Source: Sabellastarte sp. h YS-2021
Lineage: Eukaryota > Annelida > Polychaeta > Sabellida > Sabellidae
NCBI GenBank assembly: GCA_964017235.1
Contig: OZ024931.1
Location: forward strand, 122,895,530-122,959,529
Reading direction: 5' to 3'
DNA length: 64,000 nt
The notes under the pieces were generated by a model, which saw nothing but the letters and a program-made list of their open reading frames with translations, searched no databases and was not told the origin of the DNA. Shown here in pieces: positions 44,297-53,993 of this stretch; the stretch's first letter is position 1, and every line of letters begins with the position of its first letter. Position numbers and translations under genes: made by a program.

Positions 44297-46699
44297 ATGG
44301 CTAACCTTAAAGAACAAATTGAACTGGTTTCAATAAATGCCCCACCAGGCATTTTACCAACAGGAACCAAATTTGATAGTTACATTGGCCAAAATGTCAT
44401 CAATCTTTCAAAGGTGACACTCACTGAACACCAAGTCACTGCCCTGTAAAAAGGCCTTACCTTCTGCCCAACACCAGGTGCACCAGACAAATCCCAAATA
44501 TGGGACGACTTTAAGGAATTCCATAGAAGGCTTGAGTTGATGCAATTCTTCAACCCAACAGATGACACTATTGAATCTAACATTAATCAAAGTGTCATTG
44601 ACTTCATGAATGAGAATGCTAAAGAAGATATGAATGATTCTCCAGCAGATAATGTTGACCCTTATAAAGAGATACACAGACCATTCAAGAACAAATCAAC
44701 TTGGAAACCTAATCCCCCAAACAGAACACTTGACACTTACAAAAGAGCGTTTAAAATGAACTTGCTTAACAGTAAAGTTAAGCAATGCCACCAACATAAC
44801 CTTACAAAGGAACAGTGGAAGGGCTTGATGGAACTAAGAAAGAATCCTGAGATTGTGATTAAAAAGGCAGATAAAGGATCAGCAGTTGTAATAATGAACA
44901 CAACTGACTACCTGCGAGAAGGCTATAGACAACTCAGTGACCGTAATTTCTATGTTAAAATTAGGGAAAACCCCACTGAACAAATCAGTGAGAAAATTTG
45001 CAAAGTCCTTACTGAGATGAAAAATTTTAAACTCATTACAGAAAAAAACTTTGAGTACCTTAACATCAAGGACCCCAAAGCTGGAAGATTCTACCTATTA
45101 CCAAAAATACATAAAAAACAAGTACCAGGTAGACCAATATGCAGTTCAATAGGGCACCCTACATGTAATATTAGTAAGTTTGTAGATGCACACATCAAAG
45201 GATATGTGCCACAAACTAAGTCCTACGTCAGGGACACACAACACTTTATCAGTAGATTACTAGAAATGGGCAAAATACCAGATGGGGCTCTATTAGTCAC
45301 GTTAGATGTCTCATCACTATACACCAATATCCCCAATCATGAAGGGCTTATTGCAGTGGCGAGCCACCTTAGAAAAGATAGGACTAAAGACCCAATTACC
45401 CCATACATAATAGAACCACTTAAATTAGTATTACAGAGTATGAACTTCACATTTAATGATGATCATTACTTACAAGTAGGTGGGACTGCCATGGGAACAG
45501 GTGTGGCACCCAATTATGCAAATTTATTTATGAATAGATTCGAAACCAAGGCCTTAGAAGGGTGGGACAACAAACCACTATTATGGCTGAGGTTTATTGA
45601 TGACATATTTATGATATCGACTCATGGTTTGGATGAATTACATAAATTCATCTCATACTTAAATATTATCCATCCAAAAATCAAATTCACACATGAACAC
45701 AGTCTGAATTCGATTGATTTTCTAGACACTACTGTCAAGATAGATAGTGATAGAATGCTCTATACAACACTGTTTGAGAAACCTACAGATACACATCTGT
45801 ATCTGCACCACACTTCTGCCCATAACAGACCTTGCCACACCAAAGGACCATTTGGTCAATTCCTGAGAATCCGCAGGATTTGTACCAAAAATGATGATTT
45901 CATTAGTCATGGGTTAGAAATGATTCAACATTATGTCAAAAGAGGTTACCCACTCAAAAACTTGAAAAGACACATGCTAAGAGCAGCTAGGTATTCACAA
46001 AAGGACCTACTTACAGTCAAAAATAAACAAGAAATTAAAACACCTGTAATGGTAACCAAATATAACCCCATGAACCCAAACATTCGTGGTTTCATACACA
46101 ATAATTGGAATATTATTGAACACAGTAATGACTGTGTCCACACATTCAGTGACAAACCAATAGTGGGTTTTCGAAGATTACCAAATCTCAGGGACCTCCT
46201 TACCAATGCATCCATTACATACCCAGTCAAGGATGCACCAACAAAGCAAATCATTCCCAAACACTGCACCAGACTCAGCAGATGTACTTACTGTCCAATG
46301 ATCCAGAAAGACACATCAGTAAAATGCAATGTGTCCAACAAGATCCATAAGCTCACTAAATTACCAAAACATGTTTGTTGTGAATTGAGTGACATAGTAT
46401 ATCTAATCACTTGCAAAAAGTGTAAGAAATACTATGTGGGTGAAACAGGGCGTGCATTCAGATCAAGAATGCATGCACACATTCTCTCAGTGAAAAAACC
46501 AAAGGAAAACAGAATAACCCCAGTGTCTAAACATTTCACAGACAAGGGGCATTCTGTAAAAGATTTGAGATTCTCAATTCTGGAATGGTGTTCTCTAAAA
46601 TATAACACACCTAATCTTGAGAACAGAAAAAAGTGTGAAAAGTGGTGGATGTGGAATATTGGAGCAATACATCCAGTCGGCATTAACCAATTTATTTAG
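44297..46699 (+). pseudogene. Penelope-like reverse transcriptase with GIY-YIG endonuclease, one in-frame stop
   Basis: The frame starts at ATG 44297 and runs to TAG 46699 with a single TAA at 44447-44449, after which it is open for 750 codons. RT motifs visible: KADKGSAVVIM, RFYLLPKIHK, TLDVSSLYTNIP (motif A), GGTAMGTGVAPNYANL (motif B) and RFIDDIFMI (motif C, IDD form). A cysteine cluster CTRLSRCTYC precedes the GIY-YIG domain (IVYLITC, YYVGETGRAFRSRMHAH, E and N residues near the end). All other catalytic motifs look intact, so inactivation is recent or the copy is an allele. Confidence 0.9.
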
Positions 46700-46929
46700 C
46701 TGTATATCATTTTTAGCATTTATTCACACTCAGAATGCTGGTTTTTCTTGCTTTAATTCAAAGCTTTTATCTTTATATATTTTTTTTCATTTACTGGAGC
46801 TGTCATATTGGATGTTGTTTCCTGTTAAAGTGGACACTAAACTACGCGAGGGCTCATCGTCGAGTCGAGCTTTTATCTCCGAGCGATCGACCCGAATTAT
46901 TTGTGCTCGTCACACCCCTGGTATATATG

Positions 46930-47415
46930 TAAGGTTTGGCTGTTTTGAAATATTATTATTGACTTGAGTTCAACTGAAGTTCACTCATTGGTGATGCATG
47001 AAACTTGAGTCGGTACTTTGACAGCTCGCGGAAGCACTAATGACCAATACTGAAGATGCTAAAACGCAAATGAAATAGTTTCTTTCTGCACAAACTTCAC
47101 AAGGTCTTTACAGAGATGCATTGACGGTTTGTGAAACATAAACAAACTGAAGTATGTGGGGCCAATTCTTTGCTCAATATTGCATTTTATTTTAGGTGCA
47201 TGGTAACCGGTGGTTTGAAGATACCTAAAGCACGGGCGTTTACTGGTAGAAAGGCACTTATTACTTTTAAAAGTTTTAATTTGTTCATTTTCGGTACAAA
47301 ATGTTCTAGGCGGAATAGAAGTCTGTGGGCACGAACTGCCCTGGTACAAAATGTCCGAACTCCTGCTGGTACGTACATATGGGGGAGGCGGTACACAGTG
47401 GTCGATAATAGGGAA
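46930..47415. other. Intergenic, nothing recognised
   Basis: Open frames on both strands overlap without domain signal. Confidence 0.4.
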
Positions 47416-47418
47416 GTA

Positions 47419-47652
47419 CACGGGTGGACACAAAGATAAACGGTGGACACGAAGATAAACGTTTTTTGGAATGAAAAATAAAGCTGTGTAAACAACAAAG
47501 TCATATACATTATATATTAAAACAGACTGAAACAAATCTTTTTATGAGATTTCTTGGTTATTTGGTGAATTCTTGTTGTTTATTCAACTAAAATACGCAA
47601 ATTTCCAAAAATCGTTTATCTTCGTGTCCGTTTATCTTTGTGTCCACCCGTG
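47419..47652. mobile_element. Short MITE with TA target duplication
   Basis: The ends CACGGGTGGACACAAAGATA and its inverse are about 45 bp long, flanked by TA on both sides. Each arm itself holds two GTGGACAC-AAGATAAACG-type units. No ORF, 234 bp. Confidence 0.75.
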
Positions 47653-47956
47653 TACTGCATTCGACTATTTTAGCAAACATTAATACCTCTAGATCCCATT
47701 CCAGGAAAATAGCGACCGAGACTGGTCCACATCTCTGGAGTTTTCTTTTCCACCATGTTGATAATGTTTTTATAAAGTATTTTCACACAAACATAAACTT
47801 CAATGTCAAAAAAATCACTTCGTGGATTCTCAAACAAATACACCGCAAATAAGGTTGCATAGTGAATAGACCAGGTATGGTAAATGGTTCACCCCAATGC
47901 ATATTCCTTAACCATGGTCCTTGAAAAGGCTATTTATTTTCAAGAAAGCAATTCAT

Positions 47957-48804
47957 GGAGCGACTGTAGAATCCCCCTGACGGAAGTATAAATATGCTAA
48001 TTAGCAATATCTAATGTTTTTGAATATTCAGAATTTGAATAATGTAAATGTAGAAAAAACTTGTAAAATATGTAGACAAGTCGACAAGGTCGACAAGTGG
48101 AAAGTTTTACTTGACAGGTAGAGAGGTTGAAAGGTCAACAAAGTCGATAAATTATAAAATTATTATTTGCAAATAAGATCAAATAAATAAGTATATGCCT
48201 TATATTACTAGGTAGTTGGTCGACAGGTTGACAAAGTCGACAAAAACAAAGAAATATACATAGATAAGGTATTGGTGGAGAGGTAGACAAAGTCGACAAT
48301 CTGATGAAAGTAATGTAGAGAAGAATGCAAGGTCGACAGGTTGACAAAGTCGACAAATTGCACACATACATATTATATATAATGTTGAGTTTTTGACATT
48401 TCAGTACAGGTCCTCAGTGGCCTAGTGGTTAGCAAGTTTGGCATCTAATCATAGGCTGTCACCTCTGTGGGTTCGAGTCCCACAAGTGGCAATTCTGAGG
48501 ACCTGTCCCAATATGACCCTGGCTGTTGAACGGGACGTAAAACCCCAACTTTGACCTTTGACATTTCAGTATTAGGTCGACAAAGTCAACAAAACAATGC
48601 TGAGTACCTTGTACACTTAAATTCTGTCAACTTTGTCGACCTCTGTAAATTTTTTTTTTTGCTTTGTCGACTTTGTCGACCCTTTGCAAATTCAGCAAGA
48701 TAGATTTTAATGTATTCATGATTCCCCAAGTATTAATATATTTATAAGTTTGAAGCATAATTAGCATATTACTACTTCCGTCAGGGGGATTCTACAGTTC
48801 AGGC
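47957..48804. mobile_element. Non-autonomous DNA transposon, 848 bp, with 8-bp duplication
   Basis: Near-terminal inverted repeats CTGTAGAATCCCCCTGACGG and its inverse, extended by TATGCTAATTA. CAATTCAT occurs on both sides (47949-47956 and 48805-48812), as expected of hAT-like insertions. The interior is full of GTCGAC-based repeats (GGTCGACAGGTTGACAAAG). A SINE is nested at 48407-48556. Confidence 0.72.
48407..48556 (+). mobile_element. tRNA-derived SINE nested in the 47957-48804 transposon
   Basis: Box A TGGCCTAGTGGTTAGC and box B GGTTCGAGTCCCAC, then a GACCCTGGCTGTTGAACGG body. A perfect 15-bp duplication TTTGACATTTCAGTA flanks it (48392-48406 and 48557-48571). Confidence 0.85.
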
Positions 48805-48943
48805 CAATTCATATGTATATATGTGATGATGCGTATACAGCTGTGTCATCACACAGCCAACTAACACACACTCTTTCTGCCTGGATCCCTTTCTGTTACA
48901 AGCAATAAATGTGCTCTAAATTTCAATCTGTGCTTTGCTCAAA

Positions 48944-48949
48944 CACGGT
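48944..48949. repeat. Target-site duplication of the 11.3-kb element, left
   Basis: CACGGT, matched at 60267-60272. Confidence 0.9.
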
Positions 48950-50245
48950 AGTAGTATAAGGACAACGACAAACTTATATTCCACCACATTTTTGAGCAAT
49001 CTGATTGGTCTAGAGGGGTCACGTGACATAGGTGACATCATCATGGTGACCATGGCAACGGAAGTGACATCATCATGTTTACCATGGCACCGGAAGTGAC
49101 GTCATCGGGATTACCATGGTAACGGAAGTGACATCATCTTGATTACCATGGCGACAGAAGTGACATCATCATGCAGCGATCTGATTGGTCGAGACATAGG
49201 TGATGTCACCATGGTGATTGGCTAGCTAGTAATATATATCTCTATATATATCCCTAGTTAGCTATTAGCTAGCTAGTAATATATATCCCTATATATATCC
49301 CTAGCTAGCTATTAGTTAGCTAGTAATATATATCCCTATATATATCCCTAGCTAGCTATTAGCTAAGGTGCACATGCGTGTGATAAAATTTAGAGTGTAC
49401 ATGCGCATGCTAGATTTTTTCCCCTAAATATTTATTCGCGCATGCACAGTGGTGTGTAGCAATCTGATTGGTAGATGACGTCACGTGACCAAATGCTGCC
49501 ATTTGATTGGTTGATGATGTCACATGACCCCACTGACGTCAGAGTGATTGACACGTGGTAAACAATAACAATGGGGGTTAGATATGGTATCCAGGAATAA
49601 TAATAATTATTATTATTATAATGATGCCAGATAGCAAGTTACATCAGGGTGAATTTATAGTAAGAATAGTGTTTTTATGTCAAAAATTGCAAAATAGTGG
49701 GTTAAAATTTGAGGGACCACTTAATTCTGACTATTGGCTAACCAGTCTCAAGATATTTTTTGACAAAGTTCCATAAAATCCCCTATTATTGCTCACCGCC
49801 ATCTTGTATGACATCATGCACGATGTCATGTGGTGTGTAGCAATCTGATTAGTTGATGATGTCACGTGACTAAATGGAGCAATCTGATTGGTTGAATCTG
49901 GTTGATGACATCATATCACGTGACTATACATACTGCAATGTGATTGGTTGATGACTAAATGCTGCAATCTAATTGGTTGCTGACATCACATCAACCAGGA
50001 TGCAGTCATCTGATTGGTTAATGGAGTGATGGTGATTGTTTATTAGGTCGCGCATGCGCATATTGTTGATTATAGTTTGGTACAGTATGTATGTGTAATT
50101 TTTATATTTTTAGTCATAACTTCCTTATTTATGGATGGATTTTAATGAAATCAAGACCAAAAGAAGCGTTGTAAAGTACACTTTCCAGCAATATATAGTT
50201 TTCCATGTGTATCTGTCATAATGAAAAAAATACCAAATTAAAAAC
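48950..50245. repeat. Left TIR of the 11.3-kb element
   Basis: Inverted match to 59167-60266. It contains repeated GTCACGTGAC, TGACGTCA, ATCTGATTGG, CCATGGTAACGGAAGTGA and AGCTAGTAATATATATCC units. A segment of about 200 bp near 49675-49870 is absent on the right. Confidence 0.9.
49030..49175. promoter_or_regulatory. RFX/CRE-like tandem array in left TIR
   Basis: Four units of about 33 bp: a quasi-palindrome such as GTGACCATGGCAAC or GATTACCATGGTAAC (RFX X-box-like), then GGAAGTGACATCATC (CRE-like). CTGATTGG (inverted CCAAT) lies on both sides. The right TIR holds the mirror array around 60030-60180. Confidence 0.5.
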
Positions 50246-50366
50246 AGAAAGTAAGCATTGTGTAATATTCAGACCTTCGAAACCATATTTAGACTCTGCA
50301 AGATGCGAATAAAGCCTGTGGTTAATAACAGGTAAAAAACGGGTATTTCCAATATTACCCCTGACC

Positions 50367-50480
50367 CTCCTCCTCCTCCTCCTCCTCTTTCCTCCTCCTC
50401 CACCTCTTTCCTCCTCCTCCTCTTTCTTCCTCCTCCTCCACCTCTTTCTTCCTCTTTTCTCCTCCTCCTCCTAATATTAC
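50367..50480. repeat. (TCC)n microsatellite
   Basis: TCCTCCTCCTCC runs broken by CACCTCTTTCC, mirrored as GGA-rich sequence at 58978-59060 with CTAATATTACCCTTGA/TCAAGGGTAATATTAG beside both, so it belongs to the inverted ends. Confidence 0.9.
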
Positions 50481-50529
50481 CCTTGACTCTCATTTTCACT
50501 CCTCCTAATATTAGTGCAGTGTATTGAAG

Positions 50530-50895
50530 ATGGATACAAAAGTAGAAATAGATATTGGTTACAAAGGTTTTGGAGAGCACGTATTAAGTATAAGAAGATA
50601 TTTTTACAAAGACGGGAAAATAAGTTTGACTATGATATGTCGCCATAAACTTTATGATAGATTATATGAGAGTGTAGGTAAAATTAATCATTTGATAGAA
50701 AAGGGTTCTTTTGAGAAAATTTGGTTAGATGAGAATGACTGCATAGAAGTATTCAAATATAAAGGAGAGAGTCAAATTCACATTCGACATACAGATGAGG
50801 GCGTAATGTTGAATAAAACACATTGGGAGAATTTAGTATGGTTAATGCAAAAATATGCAAAAACGATAGGTTTCGATAGGTATTTTGGTGTATAA
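50530..50895 (+). CDS. Small PC4-like protein A of the 11.3-kb element
   Basis: 121 aa from the first ATG (50530). The N-terminal part is a beta/helix unit (KGFGEHVLSIRRYF... DRLYESVGKINHLIEKG). The C-terminal part CIEVFKYKGESQIHIR followed by GVMLNKTHWENLVWLM has the order of the PC4/SUB1 signature: aromatic strand, K-G turn, 'IR' strand, G-x-x-L, then a W helix. The N-terminal unit is repeated in the 52925 ORF (GFGNYVKLLREKNGKSWW). A nucleic-acid-binding role is inferred. The intact frame and good start make this the best-preserved member of the array. TATAAAA motifs and GCGCATGCGC-like modules separate it from the next gene. Confidence 0.65.
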   Translation: MDTKVEIDIGYKGFGEHVLSIRRYFYKDGKISLTMICRHKLYDRLYESVGKINHLIEKGSFEKIWLDENDCIEVFKYKGESQIHIRHTDEGVMLNKTHWENLVWLMQKYAKTIGFDRYFGV

Positions 50896-50904
50896 AAGAA
50901 AACA

Positions 50905-51091
50905 ATGGGAGTGTGCATGCGCAAGGTAAACAGTATAAAAAGACGTAGAATGAAGTGCATGTAAATTTTAGAATGCGCATTTGCAAAATAAAATTTAGAG
51001 TGGCACAGAGTGCGCATGCGCGCGTTAAAAAGTAGAGTTGAGAAGTTGCTTAGATTATTGCGTGGGCATGTGAACTTAGAAGGTGTATAAA
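50905..51091 (+). promoter_or_regulatory. Intergenic promoter module: GCGCATGCGC-like sites plus TATA
   Basis: GTGCATGCGCAAG, AATGCGCATTTGC and GTGCGCATGCGCGCG (NRF-1-like palindromes) with AAAATTTAGAGTG. TATAAAA lies at 50934-50940 and 51085-51091, the latter 34-40 bp before the ATG at 51125. The AAAATTTAGAGTG/GCATGCGC pairing also occurs in both TIRs and at 52741-52830. Confidence 0.55.
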
Positions 51092-51124
51092 AGCAGGTGA
51101 AAGAGTGCAAAATAAAAATAAAAA

Positions 51125-51493
51125 ATGAATGTGGAGGTTGAATTTTTTAAGAGCAGAGAACGAAAATTGGTGGTATTGAGAAAAATAAGTGTAGAAGAGC
51201 AAGTGACGGATTTTGATGCAACAATAATTTTTGAAGATGAATATGAAATAATATTTCGCGAATCAAAGAGAATAAGTAAATTAATAGAGAAAAGCTATCG
51301 GGAGTATATGGGTGACAAGCATCGTTTAAAGGTGGAATTAGACAGTTTGGTGTATATAGGGGATTTTTATTTAACATTTTCTCAGTGGTCAGAATTTTGT
51401 ACGGTTTGGAATCAATTTGAAGCAGGTGGATTACTATATGAAAAGTATCAGTTATCAATACCAAAATCTCGAAGAGAATTAAGAAATGATTAG
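51125..51493 (+). CDS. Small PC4-like protein B of the 11.3-kb element
   Basis: 122 aa from ATG 51125. Layout as in protein A: a charged beta start, a helix EIIFRESKRISKLIEKS at about 41-57, then LKVELDSLVYIGDFYLTFSQWSEF, where the G-x-x-L-x-x-x-x-W order of the PC4 signature can be traced, and a basic tail. Similarity to A is by layout and a few positions only. The start of the next ORF overlaps its stop (ATGATTAG). Confidence 0.55.
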   Translation: MNVEVEFFKSRERKLVVLRKISVEEQVTDFDATIIFEDEYEIIFRESKRISKLIEKSYREYMGDKHRLKVELDSLVYIGDFYLTFSQWSEFCTVWNQFEAGGLLYEKYQLSIPKSRRELRND

Positions 51494-51769
51494 TTTTGAG
51501 GTGCAGAAAAACAAGTTGATATTTTCTAAAGGACATCAAAAGGTTATTGTTGCAGGTGAAGATTATAAAAAGTTTAAAAAAATTTTAGGCAGAATAAGTC
51601 GTGGATTAAAAAGTCTAGTCGTGAATTTTTTGGAGAGACTTGGGGTGGGTGGACAATAGAATTGGTGAAGGTGATAAAAATAGGAGGAATATCATTAAGT
51701 CATGAACATTGGTTAAAGGTGGTAGCAATTTGTTGTAAATCAGAGAAAGGAGTATATTACCTTGGATGA
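51486..51769 (+). pseudogene. Third array member, frameshifted
   Basis: ATG at 51486 opens a 57-aa frame (KGHQKVIVAGEDYKKFKKIL) that stops at 51657-51659. From about 51600 a second frame continues the same kind of protein (WGGWTIELVKVIKIGGISLS, then HEHWLKVV) to TGA at 51769. The second half has the strand, G-I-S-L and W-helix order of the PC4 signature. One frameshift separates the halves. It could be decay or programmed frameshifting. Confidence 0.5.
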
Positions 51770-52297
51770 GTTTAAAGGAAATTCAAGTATTAGCAAGGAG
51801 ACAGGTGGATGCAGTGGAGGTAGTGAGATTGGTGAATTTAAAGAATATTGGAAGAGTGATAGTGTTATTGGTGTATTGTTTTTACCGATTGAAAATTAGT
51901 TTTTCTTGGAAGACCTTATTAAAGCTTGGTTATCATTTCCTGGGTCGATTTTTGAAAAAACAGAATTAATTATTTTTCTGATTATTTACAGACTCTTGGT
52001 AATGATTTTGAGATAGCAGCCACAGAATTTGATTTAATAATTGTAAAGGAAAACTCTGAATTAATATTAATGGGGACGATGGAAAAATTAAAAGCGTTAG
52101 AAAAACCTTTAAAAGAAGGTATATCAAAAGGGGAATTTTCAGACTATATGATGACAGATGGATGGAGTTGTTATATTTCAAAAACAGGTTCATTTCATTT
52201 ATTTTGTTATTCTCAACCTATTTTGAATTTGAGTTTTAAATCATTTTCATATTTATTGGGTTTAGTAACAAATCATTACAAGGGTTATATGATTTGA
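51766..52297 (+). pseudogene. Fourth array member, broken into two frames
   Basis: An ATG at 51766 overlaps the preceding TGA (GGATGAG) and reads 67 aa to 51969. A second open stretch reaches 52297 with DFEIAATEFDLIIVKENSE, WSCYISKTGSFHLFCY and ILNLSFKSFSYLLG. These resemble the beta/helix layout of the neighbours but lack the key Trp. Neither half alone looks like a complete protein. Confidence 0.45.
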
Positions 52298-52553
52298 AGA
52301 TCAGCTATGTGAGTGTCACTCTTGCTATAGTGACGAGTATACTTGGGACCATTTGGATCTATTTGAAAAGCGAGGTTTAAAGATAGAATTGGGTGATGTG
52401 GTGACAGGAGAAATGTTGTTAAAAATGTTAAAGATTCAAGAGGATCTTTTTTGTTGTTTGCATCATTTTAGACCAAAAAGGTTAGAAGAATTATCTTTGG
52501 CTAGATTAAATGAACAGGAAAAGAAAAAAAATACCAGAAACTGTGTACTATAG
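52277..52553 (+). pseudogene. Open stretch with CECHSC motif, no ATG start
   Basis: The frame opens directly after the preceding stop region without an ATG and includes EDQLCECHSCYSDEYTWDHL, then FEKRGLKIELGDVVTG and FCCLHHFRP. It stops at 52551-52553. The cysteine motif recalls the zinc-knuckle ends of the 54577 ORF. It may be the 3' half of a damaged gene. Confidence 0.4.
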
Positions 52554-52740
52554 TTGTTTCAGAGGATCAATGTATCGAGATGTACCATATTTATGGTTTA
52601 ATTCTACTGCTTTTTCAGTACACTGTTTAAGGCGTCCGAAAGAACATCATTGGGAAATTGATAATGAGCATGAATTATGGAACATATTTTCCGTTTTTCT
52701 AAAGCATAAAGGTTTTGTAATATCCAAATGGTGGATTTAA
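52510..52740 (+). CDS. Small ORF of the PC4-like array, 76 aa
   Basis: ATG 52510 overlaps the previous frame's end. The protein starts with a basic NRKRKK stretch and then YYSCFRGSMYRDVPYLWF and NEHELWNIFSVFLKHKG. A strand and W-helix order like the C-terminal half of the neighbours can be seen. It could be a half-gene left by decay. Confidence 0.4.
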   Translation: MNRKRKKIPETVYYSCFRGSMYRDVPYLWFNSTAFSVHCLRRPKEHHWEIDNEHELWNIFSVFLKHKGFVISKWWI

Positions 52741-52875
52741 TGTGCATACGCAAATAAATTTTTACCATGTGTTGCTAAAATTTAGAATGCGCATGTGCAA
52801 TGAAAAAATAATAGCATGCGCATGTGCGACTTAAATATTAGGAAAAAAGTGTTTAAAAGAGAAAGACAAGAACAA
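52741..52875 (+). promoter_or_regulatory. Second intergenic promoter module
   Basis: GTGCATACGCAAATAAATTT, AAAATTTAGAATGCGCATGT and AGCATGCGCATGTGCGAC repeat TIR-derived modules. A TTTAAAAGAG TATA-like box is near 52851. The next ATG is at 52925. Confidence 0.5.
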
Positions 52876-52924
52876 TATGAATTATTCGAGATAAAGGATT
52901 TGTAGAGAAAGGAATAAAAAAAAT

Positions 52925-53741
52925 ATGGAATTGAGTTCAACTCTTTCAATATCAGTAGGGCAGGGATTTGGCAATTATGTGAAACTACTTCGAGAAAAGA
53001 ATGGGAAATCTTGGTGGATTAATTTGAGCAGTAGTTTATTTGAGAAAATGTTTTTGATGAAGGGGGAAATTCATAAATGGATGCAAACAGGGGAAGAAAA
53101 GGAATGTTTGAAAATGGGAGCAGTAGTTGTTAAACTGAAAGAGTATGAAGGGGAATAGTGTGAACAGAATTAATTTTAATGGAAAAGAATGGGTTCAATT
53201 ACACCAAATGATGGACAAAATTATGGGTCAATTAGATCCTAAAAAAGAAATTTTTGAGAAACCATTTTTAGTGCGGTATTATCCCAAACATGGGGAAGTG
53301 TTTTATTTTCATGAAGCATCAGCAGCTGCTGATTATCCAGGTGTTAAAATTTTGAAGAAAAAATTGACTCTTCCAACAAAGTATGAGTTTATGTTAATGA
53401 GGATAAGTTATGTTGTAAGAGAAATGTTAAAAACATATTCAAGAAAAAATGGTGAGGGTTGTTTTATGGGGTATTTGAGTCAATTAGATCATAATCTTTA
53501 TCTTGTGGAGTGGAGTGAACAAGTAGATAATTATTATCATAGGGTAAAATCTACATTAAAATAGGAAAAAGTGGTAGAATTTTTTGAAGGGGCTTTAAAA
53601 AATGTAGGGATAAATGAAAGTATTTCATTTGATAGAATAATGTCCATGGAAGATAAGGAAATAATGGATGTTGTAAAACCTGTAAATTATCCTCGTGAAT
53701 ATGAGATGTTGTTTAAACCTTTTGTAAAAGAAGAAATGTAA
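52925..53741 (+). pseudogene. Long array member split by a frame change and an in-frame TAG
   Basis: ATG 52925 gives 77 aa (GFGNYVKLLREKNGKSWW, homologous in layout to protein A; ends VVVKLKEYEGE) to 53158. ATG 53145 in the next frame continues with INFNGKEWVQLHQMMDKI, the expected W-helix, and a second domain (FLVRYYPKHGEVFYFHEASA) to TAG 53562-53564. The same frame then stays open for 58 more codons to TAA 53739-53741. It therefore appears to be a two-domain gene with a one-base frame change and a TAG, or two overlapping genes. Confidence 0.55.
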
Positions 53742-53774
53742 AAATATATCAAAAGTGGTTGTTATGTTTTTTGT

Positions 53775-53990
53775 GCTTTTCAATGCAAGTCAAAGTTGCT
53801 TGATGATGTAAAATGTATATAGATATGGTTGTTAATGCAAGTTCAAAGTTGCTAGGTGATGTAAAGTGTATATAGATACGGTTGTCGACGCAAGTTCAAA
53901 GTTGCTAGGTGATGTAAAATGTATATAGATACGGACATCAATGCAAGTCAAAGTTGCTTGGCAACCAAAGTGATGTAAAAGGTGTTAAAT
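53775..53990. repeat. Tandem repeat, period about 53 bp
   Basis: GCAAGTTCAAAGTTGCTAGG, then GATGTAAAATGTATATAGAT, at about 53785, 53837, 53890 and 53943. Confidence 0.88.
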
Positions 53991-53993
53991 GAA

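Larger units (their letters stand above)
42957..46929 (+). mobile_element. Penelope-like retroelement with ORF1 and RT/GIY-YIG ORF2
   Basis: The inner ORF2 has Penelope-type reverse transcriptase and a C-terminal GIY-YIG nuclease. The two ends carry inverted, related sequence: CATATATATTAGGGGTGCGA at 42957 and the inverse of TCACACCCCTGGTATATATG at 46910-46929, with further similarity for about 80 bp. This fits the inverted terminal copies often reported for the class. Boundaries are estimates. Confidence 0.85.

Noticed and set aside
50269-50580. Arg/Glu/Gly-rich minus-strand frame
   Set aside because: Product of the (TCC)n tract in the TIR-adjacent region.
53982-53993. Upstream non-ATG start for the 53994 frame
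   Set aside because: The extension relies on GTG; ATG at 53994 is the first normal start.
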